From NCBI RefSeq assembly GCF_003324485.1, contig NZ_QODK01000003.1, positions 186,001 to 250,000 on the forward strand: a stretch of 64,000 nucleotides of DNA, in the 5' to 3' direction. Each line of letters begins with the position of its first letter. The stretch's first letter is position 1. The translations under genes were made by a program, and so were the position numbers. Below, piece by piece: positions 52,919 through 61,145 of this stretch. The DNA comes from Cohaesibacter intestini. Its GTDB lineage: Bacteria; Pseudomonadota; Alphaproteobacteria; Rhizobiales; Cohaesibacteraceae. The notes beneath the pieces were generated by a model that was not told the origin of the DNA, ran no database searches, and worked only from the letters and a program-made list of their open reading frames with translations.

Positions 52919-54094
52919 TCAGGAATTGCCTTTTCCGTTGTTTGAGCTGGAATTATTGCTCGAATTGTTGCTGCTGTTTGAGTTGGAATTATTGCTCGAA
53001 TTGTTGCTGCTGTTTGAGTTTGAATTGTTGCTCGAGTTGTTGCTGCTGTTTGAGCTGGAATTGTTGCTCGAATTGTTGCTGCTGTTGGCATTGGCGTTGC
53101 TGCTCGCGTTGCTGCTGCTGTTGGCATTGGCATTGCTGCTCGCGTTGCTCTTGCTGTTGGAGTTCGCGCTTGCTGTTGCGGATGCGGCCGCCGATTCTGC
53201 TTTTGCGGCTTTGGCTGCAGCAGACTTTTTCTGTGTGAGGCTCAATCGTGGATTTCGTTGTACGGCAAGCGCCCATTGTTTGACGCGCTCGGCATAAGCC
53301 CGTTTTGCTGCAGCACGTTTTTGTGCTGCTGTCATCTTGCCGGTGCGCAGATTGCGAGAGGCTTTGTCTTTCCCAACAGTCTGCTTGCTGGCTTTGGCGG
53401 TTTTCAGGCTGCCCGGCTCAAGGGTTTTCTCGACACCGCTAACTTTTCTGGTCGCACGGAAGTTGGCTTTGGATTTACGCTGCTTGGTTTTCCGAAGATT
53501 CAATGCTCTTGTGGCCGCAGGCGTGGCGGCCTTCAAGGTCAGCCCTGTGCTTGTTCCATTCACCGCACGTACGCTCGCTTGCTGCCCACGGGTGATGTCT
53601 GCACTTTCTCCGCTCTGGTGGTCTGACACGCCAACCGTGCCTTCAGAGACCGACACACGGGCACCACGCCCATTGACATTCACAGCAAAGGTCGTGCCTT
53701 TGACAACAGCAACAAGGAATGGAGTGCGGACCGAGAAGTGTCTGACATCCCTCTTATTGACCGTCAGGTCCAGTCGACCACTTTGATGCAGGATCGTCGT
53801 CTTGCCGGCTTCATTATACCGCGCGGGCGGGATCGCCATGATTGCGCTTGGCCCGACCTGAATCCGTTCCTTGCCCCTTTTGAGCATGATCCGGGTTTTT
53901 GCATGCGTTGAAAGCGTTTGACCGGGGCGCAACATCATGCCGCGTTTCACCCTCTGCGCATTTTCATGCTTGGCGGCGATATAGGCTGAGCCAGTCACCT
54001 TCGTAACCATCCAGCTATGCTCGTCTTGTGACATGGCTGTCTGAGGTGCCAAGAATGCAAAAAGAACGGCAATGCACAAAATGAGAGAGCGCAT
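52919..54094 (-). CDS. Exported FecR-domain protein with Asn/Ser-rich repeat tail
   Basis: 391 aa. Signal peptide at residues 1-22 (to AMS|QDE). A FecR-like domain covers ~28-160: SWMVTKVTGSAYIA, GQTLSTHAKTRIML, and SVRTPFLVAVVKGTTFAVNV. A Lys/Arg/Thr-rich part follows (~190-300), then from ~305 to the end an almost pure Asn/Ser tail ending NNGKGNS, encoded by 36-bp repeats. There is no membrane segment or sigma-factor partner, so it is not a classic anti-sigma FecR; it is probably a periplasmic or extracellular protein whose FecR domain binds glycan or protein. GAGGA precedes the start. Converges on glyQ. Confidence 0.8.
   Translation of the reverse strand: MRSLILCIAVLFAFLAPQTAMSQDEHSWMVTKVTGSAYIAAKHENAQRVKRGMMLRPGQTLSTHAKTRIMLKRGKERIQVGPSAIMAIPPARYNEAGKTTILHQSGRLDLTVNKRDVRHFSVRTPFLVAVVKGTTFAVNVNGRGARVSVSEGTVGVSDHQSGESADITRGQQASVRAVNGTSTGLTLKAATPAATRALNLRKTKQRKSKANFRATRKVSGVEKTLEPGSLKTAKASKQTVGKDKASRNLRTGKMTAAQKRAAAKRAYAERVKQWALAVQRNPRLSLTQKKSAAAKAAKAESAAASATASANSNSKSNASSNANANSSSNASSNANANSSNNSSNNSSSNSSNNSSNNSNSNSSNNSSNNSNSNSSNNSSNNSSSNNGKGNS
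52944..53159. repeat. Six 36-bp tandem repeats in the FecR-domain gene
   Basis: Units at 52944, 52980, 53016, 53052, 53088 and 53124, each 36 bp. The first four (on the + strand) are nearly identical and encode Asn/Ser blocks; the last two are diverged and encode Asn/Ala/Ser blocks. All keep the reading frame. Confidence 0.93.
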
Positions 54095-54372
54095 GATAAA
54101 GGATCCTCGATAAAAAACAGTCGCGCGATCAATATAGGGTGATGCGCTGAATGAACCCTTAAATGTTTGAATTTTCGAACCAAAGGGCTAGAAAGTCTTA
54201 ATATTCAATTAATTGAATTTATTGAAATGTTGTGACCTTGGCCATGGTCTTGCAAATTGCAACAATGCAAGCTTTTGTTAACCATACTTGCTTACTACTG
54301 GTTAAGACATGATGCCCCGAATCCGAATGGAGCGGGGTCTGTCTTGGACAGGTGCAAAGCGAGGCAAATGTT

Positions 54373-54774
54373 GTGACGGTGCGGCGCAAAAATTGGAAGA
54401 GGGTGGCTTCAAGGGCCGCATGTCTGGGCGCAGCCATTCTGGTATCCGCCTGCGCAACCAAGCCCGATCGTCCCCAAGCGCCGCTCACCCAGCCGAATGA
54501 ATCCTACATTCAAGTGACGAAGCAAAAGTCGACCTGGTGTTACACGCGGGTGATCGAGGGACTGCCGAAAGATGAAATTTGCCAGAAGGGGGATTTTATC
54601 CGTTACAGCCCGGACCCGCATCCAATGACTGTCTACCGACCAATCCCTAATTATGTGCTGGCCCTGTTCGGAACCATGTCTGCCATGGAATCTGGGACGG
54701 CAAGATCATCCTACCAATCTGAATCGGCGGAAGCCGAAGCCATGCGCAATTGGGCCATCGCACTTCAGAATTGA
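54373..54774 (+). CDS. Small predicted lipoprotein
   Basis: 133 aa. Basic MTVRRKNWKRVASR is followed by a short hydrophobic segment and the lipobox VSAC|A, then a mature part with ESYIQVTKQKSTWCYTRVIE and a C-terminal helix. No family recognised. I use the GTG at 54373 because GAGG lies 8 nt before it; another GTG at 54352 is possible. It converges on the next exported protein gene with a 14-bp gap. Confidence 0.68.
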   Translation: MTVRRKNWKRVASRAACLGAAILVSACATKPDRPQAPLTQPNESYIQVTKQKSTWCYTRVIEGLPKDEICQKGDFIRYSPDPHPMTVYRPIPNYVLALFGTMSAMESGTARSSYQSESAEAEAMRNWAIALQN

Positions 54775-54788
54775 GATCCGAACGCGCG

Positions 54789-55505
54789 TTAACCCTTTGG
54801 CTTGTCTGGCACATCCTCGCCCGGCTTGTCGGAAGGGGGCGTTGTGAAGGTGACATCGACGCCGTTCAGGCGATAATCCCCCTCATCAAGAGGAATGTCG
54901 AAGAAGAGTTCGTTGTTGATCAGGATTTCCACCCCGTGCGGTCCGGCGCGATAAGAATAGAGATCCTTGTCACATTGGACTTGCTGCGGATAGGGGGGTT
55001 CACCTGTGGCATAGTCAAGTGCCTTGCAAGTTCCGATTTGCAGCTCAAAGCTCTTGCCTGACACAGGGTGCAGAATATAGGCCGCCAGGCTGTGATCCCT
55101 CAACATTGCCGTGCCGGGGGATATGTCATTGGCGTCAAGCCGTTTCAATAGGTCACTTCCCGAAAGCAAGTCTCCATCGGACAGATCTGGGATGTCCTTG
55201 TCTTGAGAGTCCAGCTCACCGTCTTCATCGCTTCCCAAGGTTGTTGTGAAAGCGAATTTCAGATCGCGCTCGTCCGGTTCGTCCTGACCTTCTTGGGCTT
55301 GCTGTTGGGCAAGGGCCTGAGGGGAAGGAAACATCACCAAGGCAGCGAACAACAGCGTAGCCGCACCAACCCAGCGGGTCTTAACGGGGGAGCGTTCGGC
55401 TGAGGAACTCACGCGCTGTGGGGTGTTCATCCGATTGGCGAACAGGGCCGGGATGTGCTTGCAATGCAGCTTGGCAGTCATGGAATGAAAATGGGCAATA
55501 AGCAT
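54789..55505 (-). CDS. Predicted exported protein, unknown function
   Basis: 238 aa. The best ribosome site (GGAGAG) precedes the ATG at 55505. A hydrophobic segment WVGAATLLFAALVMFPSPQALA at ~45-66, ending in an Ala-rich cleavage-type site, suggests export or a single membrane pass with a long cytoplasmic tail; starts at 55481 or 55430 would give a more normal signal peptide. The mature part is acidic, with DGELDSQDKDIPDLSDGDLL and an Asp/Pro-rich end. No family recognised. Confidence 0.62.
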   Translation of the reverse strand: MLIAHFHSMTAKLHCKHIPALFANRMNTPQRVSSSAERSPVKTRWVGAATLLFAALVMFPSPQALAQQQAQEGQDEPDERDLKFAFTTTLGSDEDGELDSQDKDIPDLSDGDLLSGSDLLKRLDANDISPGTAMLRDHSLAAYILHPVSGKSFELQIGTCKALDYATGEPPYPQQVQCDKDLYSYRAGPHGVEILINNELFFDIPLDEGDYRLNGVDVTFTTPPSDKPGEDVPDKPKG

Positions 55506-55609
55506 AAACAAATCTCTCCACCCAGTGATTGATGCGGCTACCGGAACAGGCAGCATGGACGAGAGCATATGCCCCGGGCACCAGACTGGCGCCCGGGGCA
55601 GTCAATGGA

Positions 55610-55945
55610 TTAACGGCAGCTGGTCGGGATCAGCGTGTAATGCTGATCTTCAAGCACGCGAACAGTGCGGATATAGACCGGGTCATTATACTTGTTGGTC
55701 ACGATGGAACCACCCCGGCGCATGTTGCCTGACCAGGAACGGCTGGCACCACGAACAAAAATGCCCTTTGTGTCATATTCGATAAGCTGCGGAATTTTTT
55801 CCACTTTGTAGCATTTGTCACGGTTGACGTACCGATCGGCCGTGAAAGTGCGAGCTTCAGCGTCGGACGAAAAGCCAACGGCGGTTGCGACAGTAGCTGC
55901 TGCCAGAACGGCAGCCAAAGCGAGGTTGGTAGTGTGAATGGTCAT
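55610..55945 (-). CDS. Small exported protein, unknown function
   Basis: 111 aa. GGGAGA precedes the ATG. Signal peptide at 1-31 (LALAAVLAAATVATAVGF, cleavage near AEA|RT). The 80-residue mature part is basic with two Cys (DKCYKVEK and LIPTSC at the end) that could form a disulfide. I do not recognise it. It lies upstream of the previous exported protein gene on the same strand and downstream of a 500-bp AT-rich stretch. Confidence 0.72.
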   Translation of the reverse strand: MTIHTTNLALAAVLAAATVATAVGFSSDAEARTFTADRYVNRDKCYKVEKIPQLIEYDTKGIFVRGASRSWSGNMRRGGSIVTNKYNDPVYIRTVRVLEDQHYTLIPTSCR

Positions 55946-56464
55946 ATCGGTTCTCCCAAAAAAAAATTGTGCCCTTATAATTTTCGTTGGGCCGCAAGAT
56001 GATAAAAGCTAATAATCGAGACGTTGTCAAAGAAAATTAATTAATATTATATTAAGAGATAGACGTGTTTTCTGTAATTTAGACAAATATAGACTAAATC
56101 ATGGGAATATTATCACATTTACATGTTTGAGATAAATTTAAACTATAAATCCAAAGGTTTTTATTGAATTTTGAAATTATTATAAATTTCAATACGTTAA
56201 AGACGAAGTTTTTGGAAATATGGAGGCAAATCAGGGGTTTTCAAAAAAGTTTCAACAACCAAAATTGCACAGAATGAACCCAGTTAGGTTGACACCTGAA
56301 AAGTCCCGGTTTGTCTGAAAATCAAGGTGTCGGTGACGGCAATTTGCAGAGAATTTTGCATGAATTGCGGAAATTTTATACACAACTTTTAATTTGCATT
56401 TGTACAACTTAGGATTGGATCTTCGCCCTGCAAGGAGGCGAGCCAACAGAGTTGGCGATCTATG
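55946..56464. other. AT-rich intergenic region
   Basis: 519 bp, clearly AT-richer than the rest of the window (long runs of A/T at 56020-56230). No gene called; a 64-aa frame at 56252-56446 (minus) has no ribosome site or recognisable feature. It precedes the small exported protein gene and follows the ChaN-like gene on the same strand. Confidence 0.5.
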
Positions 56465-57526
56465 CTAGTGGATTTTGTCCGCCTTGCTGCCCCCGGCATT
56501 TGTCCCATTTGCCTTCATTTTGGACTTCATCGCCTCCAACTGCGCACGGAACTTTTCGCACGGGTCAATTTCATCCAAACGCGGGGTGAACCAGACATGA
56601 TCATACAGGGCAGGGTCAAAGGAGGGGTAGCTTGAGGCATCGGTCTCACCTCTGACCACTTCGATCAGGGCAACGGAGACGACTTTGTCTGCATCGTCAA
56701 GGAACATTGCGACGCCGCGATCCTTGCGGGTGTGCCCATTGCCGGCAATCAGGATGGCAACATCGCCTGCCTCTCGCCCCTGACGCAGGGCACGGGCCAT
56801 GAAAGCATCCTTGAGCTTTTGCATGGTCACCAGCGGCTGCATGGCATCCCGACCCATCATGCCGCAATGGGCATCGACCAACTCATCGAGCAGATCATCC
56901 CGTTGAGTCTGAGCATAATCGCGCTCCCACCTCAGATCTTTGAGCAAGGCGGCGTCCAGTTCCTCTCCCTTGCCCGCATCCATCAGGGTCGCCCGATCCG
57001 GGTTGCCTGCCTTCAGTGCCATACCCGCCTTTAGGGCCTCGGCAAAAATTGGTTGATAGAGGGTCCAGGCGGGCCAGCCTCTTTTCTCCCACTCGATTGC
57101 GTCACCCAATTGATCAAGATGGTCGGGCAAAGCCGTGTCGAGAGCCGACTGATGGCGCTGTTCGGCCATTTCCGCAACAAGTTGCCCCTTCGCGCCGGTC
57201 TCTCGCAGATGACGCACCAGCATGGTCTGCCTTTGGTGATGCAGCGGATTGTCATGCTTCTCGCCTATCATCACATAATCCTTGGCCTTGATGGCTTCGA
57301 ACAGGGCTTGTTTGTCGATCTGCTTGCCTGTGGCAACTGACCAGATCGTGTCGGCAAGTGGATGATCTTCCAGCAACATGGCAGGTTCTCCGGTCGTGGC
57401 GGTAAAAGTGAACAATGCCAGTGACAAAATAACCATACAGGCCGTGCCGGCTCTCTGGAAAAGGCGATGCAACCTAAAATGTGACCTGAAAAGTGGACGG
57501 TGATTCTGTTTGGTTTGCTGGATCAT
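56465..57526 (-). CDS. ChaN/Tiki-superfamily haem-binding-type envelope protein
   Basis: 353 aa. After a basic N-terminus (MIQQTKQNHRPLFRSHFRL) and a membrane segment (~29-45), the ChaN-like domain begins: DYVMIGEKHDNPLHHQRQ (conserved GE.HD..HH), LVAEMAEQRHQSAL, WPAWTLYQPIFAEAL, LIAGNGHTRKDRGV. ChaN of Campylobacter binds haem and works in iron uptake; related domains are metalloproteases, so function is open. No lipobox is seen. ATG at 57526 follows GGGAGAGAGA. Divergent from lemA. Confidence 0.8.
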   Translation of the reverse strand: MIQQTKQNHRPLFRSHFRLHRLFQRAGTACMVILSLALFTFTATTGEPAMLLEDHPLADTIWSVATGKQIDKQALFEAIKAKDYVMIGEKHDNPLHHQRQTMLVRHLRETGAKGQLVAEMAEQRHQSALDTALPDHLDQLGDAIEWEKRGWPAWTLYQPIFAEALKAGMALKAGNPDRATLMDAGKGEELDAALLKDLRWERDYAQTQRDDLLDELVDAHCGMMGRDAMQPLVTMQKLKDAFMARALRQGREAGDVAILIAGNGHTRKDRGVAMFLDDADKVVSVALIEVVRGETDASSYPSFDPALYDHVWFTPRLDEIDPCEKFRAQLEAMKSKMKANGTNAGGSKADKIH

Positions 57527-57770
57527 GCTCTCTCTCCCCGACGGTGCTTCCCACAAGCTTTGCCTTCCTTGCCGATGTTGCTTTTTATGATACGAAGGCA
57601 ACCGCATTTCCGATCTATGCCATAGAAAAGCGGCGAAAGGAAAGGCGCTCGGACAACCGCTGCAGGGTTTTGAGAGTGTCGGTCAACTGTCACTTGCACT
57701 TTGCTCCGTGTCCGTTAATCTCCTTGGCACGATTGACCCAATGGGTCATGCAATAAAGGGGAGAAAAGAA

Positions 57771-58331
57771 ATGTCCATCAGTTGGGTCTTGCTAGGCGTG
57801 CTTGTGCTCGTGGGCTTCTATGCGGTTTCAATCTACAACAAGCTGGTGAAAAACCGCCAGATGGCTGATGAGGGTTGGTCCGGGATCGATGTCCAGTTGA
57901 AACGGCGGGCCAATCTCATTCCAAATCTGGTCGAGACCGTAAAGGGCTATATGGGGCATGAGCGTGAGACTTTGGAAAAGGTCACCGAAATGCGTGCCCG
58001 TGCTGCAGGTGCGGCATCCGGTGGGGCCGCCGAGCGTTCGCAGGCAGAAGGGGATCTCTCCAAGGCGCTGGTCAATCTGATGGCAGTCGCTGAGAATTAT
58101 CCTGACCTCAAAGCCAATGAAGGCTTTCAGAATTTGCAGAAGGAACTGGCGAGCGTTGAAGATGAAATCCAGCTCGCACGCCGCTATTTCAATGGTACCG
58201 TTCGCAATCTCAATGTGCTGGTGGAATCTTTCCCTTCCAATCTGATTGCCAAATTTTTCCAATTCTACAAGCGTGACTATTTTGAACTGGAAAATGAGGC
58301 CGACCGGGCAACACCACAGGTCCAGTTCTGA
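57771..58331 (+). CDS. lemA: LemA family protein
   Basis: 186 aa. One N-terminal membrane helix (SWVLLGVLVLVGFYAVS) with the following helical bundle: YNKLVKNRQMADEGWSGIDV, KRRANLIPNLVETVKGYM, and the end ESFPSNLIAKFFQFYKRDYF. This is the classic LemA pattern; its role in bacteria is not settled. GGGGAG precedes the ATG at 57771. A DUF2207 gene follows; the two families are commonly paired and probably act together in the membrane. Confidence 0.93.
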   Translation: MSISWVLLGVLVLVGFYAVSIYNKLVKNRQMADEGWSGIDVQLKRRANLIPNLVETVKGYMGHERETLEKVTEMRARAAGAASGGAAERSQAEGDLSKALVNLMAVAENYPDLKANEGFQNLQKELASVEDEIQLARRYFNGTVRNLNVLVESFPSNLIAKFFQFYKRDYFELENEADRATPQVQF

Positions 58332-58493
58332 CACACAACAAAGGGGCAAGGATCCGCATTGCGGCCCTTGCGTCTGTCATTTTGCTTTGCCGGACGAGAC
58401 GGGCGAGCCAATGTGAATTTTTGACAGGTCCGCATTGGCTCAATGCGGGTCAATAATCCTTTGCAGGGAGAGGGGCTTGGTCCCTATCTTGCC

Positions 58494-60449
58494 ATGTTTC
58501 CAACAACAGCTCGCGCGATGCGTTCCTTTTTGCCACTGATCGCTCTGGTCCTTGCGTTTCTTGTGGCCCCATTGGATGCTCATGCCCAACGGGGTGAGCG
58601 GATCACCAACTACAAGGTATCCCTGTCGGTCAATCAGGACCGCACGGTCGATATTGTCGAAACCATCACCATCAATGTCGAAGGCAACGTCTTCAAGCGC
58701 GGTCTGTTGCGGGACATTCCGGTGCGCTATCGCGGCAAGCTGGGCGAAACGGTCTATATCGATCTCGATGTGAAGAGCATTCAGCGTGACGGTCGCCGCG
58801 AACCCTATCACTTGTCCCATGAAGGCCGATATGTGCGCCTGAGGATCGGTAGCGCCGATGTCTTTTTGCAACATGGCCTGCACACCTATGAGATCCGTTA
58901 CAGCGTATCGGATTCCATTGGCTTTTTCGACAATTATGACGAGATCTACTGGAACGCCATCGGCACCGAATGGCCCTTTGGTATTGATCAGGCCCAAGTC
59001 TCGGTCCAGCTGCCAGATGGGGCCAAAATCCAGCGACAGGCCTTCTATACCGGTGGTCAAGGGGCGCAATCCGATCACTATGAAGTCGTCAATCGTTCAG
59101 ACCGCCAGGTCACGGTCCGCTCCACCCGTCCCTTTGCGGCCCGTGAGGGCATGACGATTGCTGTCGCTTGGCAAAAGGGCATTGTGCCCGCTCCCACAGA
59201 GACCGAAAAGATGGTCGAAACGGCGTATGACAACAGCCCATTGGCGATCCTTTTGGTGGCGTTGGTCACCCAGTTGCGCTGGCTCTACTATGCTTGGAAG
59301 AAGGTCGGGCGCGATCCGCAAGGCGGCGCGATCATTCCGCTCTACCACCCACCCAAGGGCATTTCTCCGGCCATTGCGTCTTATGTGTCAGGCCTTGGGT
59401 CCTTTGCCAAAAGTCAGCAGGCCAGTTTCATGGCGGCCCTGGTGGATCTCGCCATCAAGGGCTATCTGACCATCGACAGCACCAGTGATGACGTGGCCGT
59501 TGAAAAGACCGGCAAGGGTGATCCCAACCGCTTGCCCGCCGGGCAGAAGGCGCTGTTTGCCAAACTGTTTGAATCCGAGACGCGCCGGACCTTTGCCAAT
59601 TTGTCCTATAAGACCATGGCGGGCATCATGTCTGCCTTCATCAGTGCCGTCGATGCGGAAACCGATCAGGTCTATTTCCGTCGCAATAGCGGCTACATGG
59701 TGCCGGGTTTCATCATCGCCATTCTCGGACTGGTGGGCTATTGCGTGGCGTCTGTTCTCTGGGCGCCGCCCTTCAATTTTCCGCTGCTCGAACTGGTTGC
59801 CGCTGGCTGCACCACCGGTGTGCTGGCAATTGTCATTGGCATCACCAAAGTTCTCAAGGGCAAGAAGAAAGTCAGCTCACTCTTTCAGCTTCCCTTCTTT
59901 GTCATCATCTTCTTTGGCACCATTTTTACCGTGGTGACGGGCGATGAAACCGTCAACATAATCAATATTGACTGGCTGCCCGTGCCGTTCATCGTGGCGA
60001 TGATCATTGCACTCTATCTGTTCAACGACTGGATGAAGGCCCCCACCAAGCAGGGCCGTGAAGTGCTCGACGAGGTGGAAGGTCTGCGGCTCTTCATGAC
60101 CGTGACTGTCGCCGAACAGGCGGAGCATGCCGACATGCCAGACCTCACACCCCAGCTTTACGAGGACCTGCTGCCTTATGCGATTGGGCTTGGGGTTGAG
60201 AAAAGCTGGTCCAAGGCGTTTGAAGACAAGGTCTTCTCGCAACTGCCACCGGACAAGACCTATCGTCCGCGCTGGCATAGCGGTCGCTTCGATACCGCTC
60301 GACCAACCGCGGCACTGGCAGCCATGACCACAACCCTTGGCACCAATCTCGCCAGCGCCATGACCCCGCCTGCTTCCTCGTCATCTGGCTCCAGTGGTGG
60401 CGGTTTTTCCGGCGGCGGCGGTGGCGGTGGTGGCGGCGGCGGTTGGTGA
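58494..60449 (+). CDS. DUF2207 membrane protein with Gly-rich C-terminus
   Basis: 651 aa. Signal peptide ending in LDAHAQ, then an extracytoplasmic domain ~35-245 (ITNYKVSLSVNQDRTVDIVE), a membrane segment near LAILLVALVTQL, a cytoplasmic domain, two to three further membrane segments (~400-520) and a tail SSSSGSSGGGFSG followed by poly-Gly and a final Trp. This is the DUF2207 layout often paired with LemA. Start is uncertain: the ATG at 58494 and the one at 58518 both fit the signal peptide, and neither has a good ribosome site. It converges on rnhB with 5 bp between. Confidence 0.88.
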   Translation: MFPTTARAMRSFLPLIALVLAFLVAPLDAHAQRGERITNYKVSLSVNQDRTVDIVETITINVEGNVFKRGLLRDIPVRYRGKLGETVYIDLDVKSIQRDGRREPYHLSHEGRYVRLRIGSADVFLQHGLHTYEIRYSVSDSIGFFDNYDEIYWNAIGTEWPFGIDQAQVSVQLPDGAKIQRQAFYTGGQGAQSDHYEVVNRSDRQVTVRSTRPFAAREGMTIAVAWQKGIVPAPTETEKMVETAYDNSPLAILLVALVTQLRWLYYAWKKVGRDPQGGAIIPLYHPPKGISPAIASYVSGLGSFAKSQQASFMAALVDLAIKGYLTIDSTSDDVAVEKTGKGDPNRLPAGQKALFAKLFESETRRTFANLSYKTMAGIMSAFISAVDAETDQVYFRRNSGYMVPGFIIAILGLVGYCVASVLWAPPFNFPLLELVAAGCTTGVLAIVIGITKVLKGKKKVSSLFQLPFFVIIFFGTIFTVVTGDETVNIINIDWLPVPFIVAMIIALYLFNDWMKAPTKQGREVLDEVEGLRLFMTVTVAEQAEHADMPDLTPQLYEDLLPYAIGLGVEKSWSKAFEDKVFSQLPPDKTYRPRWHSGRFDTARPTAALAAMTTTLGTNLASAMTPPASSSSGSSGGGFSGGGGGGGGGGGW

Positions 60450-60454
60450 GGGCC

Positions 60455-61135
60455 TTACAGCTTTTCATTCTCCAGCGGAGTCAACCGATCGGCAATCGGC
60501 TTGAAGGATCGGCGATGGTGCTGGCAAACGCCAAGCCGATCCAGTGCTTCCATATGCGCCTTGGTGCCGTAGCCCATATGGCTCTCAAAGCCATAGCCGG
60601 GAAATTGTCTGCCAATCCGCATCATCATCCGGTCGCGGGCCACCTTGGCAACAATCGAGGCGGCCGCAATCGACAACGACCGTCCATCGCCCTTGATCAC
60701 CGCTTCGCCGGGGCAGGGGGCTCCGGGGGCAACGTCCCGTCCATCAAACAAAGCATAGGCAGGCGACAGGCTCAGACCATTGAGCGCCCGAACCATCGCC
60801 CACAAGGTCGCTCCGCGAATGTTCAGCGCATCAATCTGGCCCGGCGACGCCGAGGCAATTGACACATGGGCACTAAGGCAGATCTGGTCAAACAGGACGG
60901 CGCGTTTCTTCTCGCTGAGTTTCTTGGAATCATTGAGTCCCTTCGGGATGGCATTGGGATCAAGGATCACGGCTGCGGTCACCACTGGCCCTGCCAACGG
61001 GCCGCGCCCTACTTCATCCACGCCGGCGACGGAGCCGCCCGAGCGTTTCATTGCTGCCTGCTCAAGGCTGAAATTCGGCCCGTCTGCCAGTAGATCGAAC
61101 AAGGCACCTTGCGATGGTTTGCGGGCTTTCTTCAT
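60455..61135 (-). CDS. rnhB: Ribonuclease HII
   Basis: 226 aa metal-dependent nuclease that removes ribonucleotides from DNA and RNA primers. AGVDEVGRGPLAGPV carries the DEDD-type catalytic Asp/Glu and the GRG motif for ribonucleotide recognition; LNDSKKLSEKKR, VKGDGRSLSIAAASIVAKV and ESHMGYGTKAH are the other standard blocks. ATG at 61135 follows GAGGG. It starts 10 bp after the nadQ-type regulator gene on the same strand, so the two are likely co-transcribed. Confidence 0.95.
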   Translation of the reverse strand: MKKARKPSQGALFDLLADGPNFSLEQAAMKRSGGSVAGVDEVGRGPLAGPVVTAAVILDPNAIPKGLNDSKKLSEKKRAVLFDQICLSAHVSIASASPGQIDALNIRGATLWAMVRALNGLSLSPAYALFDGRDVAPGAPCPGEAVIKGDGRSLSIAAASIVAKVARDRMMMRIGRQFPGYGFESHMGYGTKAHMEALDRLGVCQHHRRSFKPIADRLTPLENEKL

Positions 61136-61145
61136 GAACTGACCC

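Noticed and set aside
52903-53297. Leu/Cys-rich open frames opposite the FecR repeat region
   Set aside because: They are reverse readings of the Asn/Ser repeats (poly Leu/Glu, Cys-Cys patterns) and not genes.
56252-56446. 64-codon frame in the AT-rich region
   Set aside because: No ribosome site, no export signal or domain; AT-rich DNA easily gives such short frames on inspection of both strands.
60380-60449. Poly-Gly end of the DUF2207 protein as an unusual repeat
   Set aside because: A Gly-rich tail is normal for this family and its LemA/TPM partners; not a separate finding.
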